DNA of 33,530 nucleotides. Source: an uncultured Hungatella sp. GTDB lineage: Bacteria > Bacillota > Clostridia > Lachnospirales > Lachnospiraceae. The stretch is from positions 1-33,530 of the forward strand of contig CAMTAF010000034.1 in assembly GCA_947066955.1 (NCBI GenBank), in the 5' to 3' direction. Positions within the stretch are counted from its first letter, which is position 1, and every line of letters starts with the position of its first letter. A program made the translations under genes and the position numbers. The notes under the pieces are model-generated. The model saw only the letters and a list, made by a program, of their open reading frames with translations, was not told where the DNA came from and ran no database searches. Below are positions 33,359 through 33,530 of this stretch, one piece after another.

Positions 33359-33530
33359 ATGACAAAATTGGATTGCAATGTAACAAACTGTCTTCATAAC
33401 TGCGACAACCACTGCTGCAAGCAGGCCATCGTCGTGGACGGAAGCAAGGCAAAAGACTGCTGCGACACCTGCTGCGGGAGCTTTGACGAGAACAAGGACG
33501 GAGCCTTCCACAACCTGTTCAAGACTCCGG
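33359..33530 (+). CDS. DUF1540 cysteine-rich protein (3' end beyond window)
   Basis: Fifty-seven codons are visible, starting at ATG 33359 with GCAGGAGG eight nt upstream (an in-frame ATG at 33353 is too close to that site). Cysteines at 6, 11, 15, 19, 20, 34, 35, 38 and 39, with CNVTNCLHNCDNHCC then CCDTCC, fit a DUF1540 domain, small cysteine-rich proteins common in Clostridia and presumed to bind metal. The function is unknown and the gene is cut by the window end. Confidence 0.85.
   Translation, partial: MTKLDCNVTNCLHNCDNHCCKQAIVVDGSKAKDCCDTCCGSFDENKDGAFHNLFKTP

Overview
The window looks like a chromosomal segment of a Gram-positive anaerobe of the Lachnospiraceae (Clostridium cluster XIVa; a Hungatella/Enterocloster/Lacrimispora-like gut organism would fit). 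This is inferred from strong AGGAGG-type ribosome sites, TTG and GTG starts, an LPXTG surface protein, a DUF1540 protein, a single long-form PurL, a PepC-type cysteine aminopeptidase, and two nuclease/ATPase families that are greatly expanded in Lachnospiraceae. No rRNA, tRNA or CRISPR array was seen. Almost everything is on the + strand; pepC is the one exception.

Layout. (1) 77-8578: the 3' part of a giant cell-wall-anchored adhesin with a fibro-slime/PA14-like head, two Cna-B-like domains, 14 DUF11 domains in seven alternating pairs, a pilin (FctA-like) domain and an LPKTG anchor. It has no signal peptide, so its 5' end is truncated, frameshifted or lies upstream of the window. (2) 8579-11154: a 'selfish gene' zone holding a PD-(D/E)XK nuclease interrupted in frame by two copies of a dispersed hairpin repeat, then a decayed AAA-ATPase/DUF1703 pseudogene that now reads in three different frames. 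(3) 11156-13555: a DEAH-box Fe-S helicase (XPD/DinG type) with an N-terminal Cas4-like nuclease domain. (4) 13566-19050: a promoter and structured leader followed by a tight operon of circularly permuted ATP-grasp ligase, alpha-E protein, transglutaminase-like protease, two M14/AstE-like proteins (one with its zinc ligands lost) and a sigma-70-like protein lacking region 4. This operon is the best candidate for a little-described biochemical system. (5) 19156-21213: a histidine phosphatase and a complete HipBA toxin-antitoxin pair. (6) 21323-25087: purL. (7) 25179-27667: an RpiR regulator and a GH4 6-phospho-beta-glucosidase. (8) 27859-30909: a secreted flavin-dependent reductase lipoprotein and a LysR regulator. 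(9) 30996-33530: pepC on the - strand, a small lipoprotein and a DUF1540 protein cut by the window end.

The most unusual thread is a dispersed element of about 80 bp, made of two hairpins. It occurs four times: twice in tandem inside the nuclease gene, once just before purL, where it also carries a 31-codon open frame ending in an ATGA overlap with the purL start, and once in shortened form just before the GH4 gene. The second hairpin is exactly 27 nt in all four copies, and its inner CCGC/GCGG stem is kept or exchanged while the loop varies.

All calls come from reading the sequence and remembered family motifs; no database search was run.
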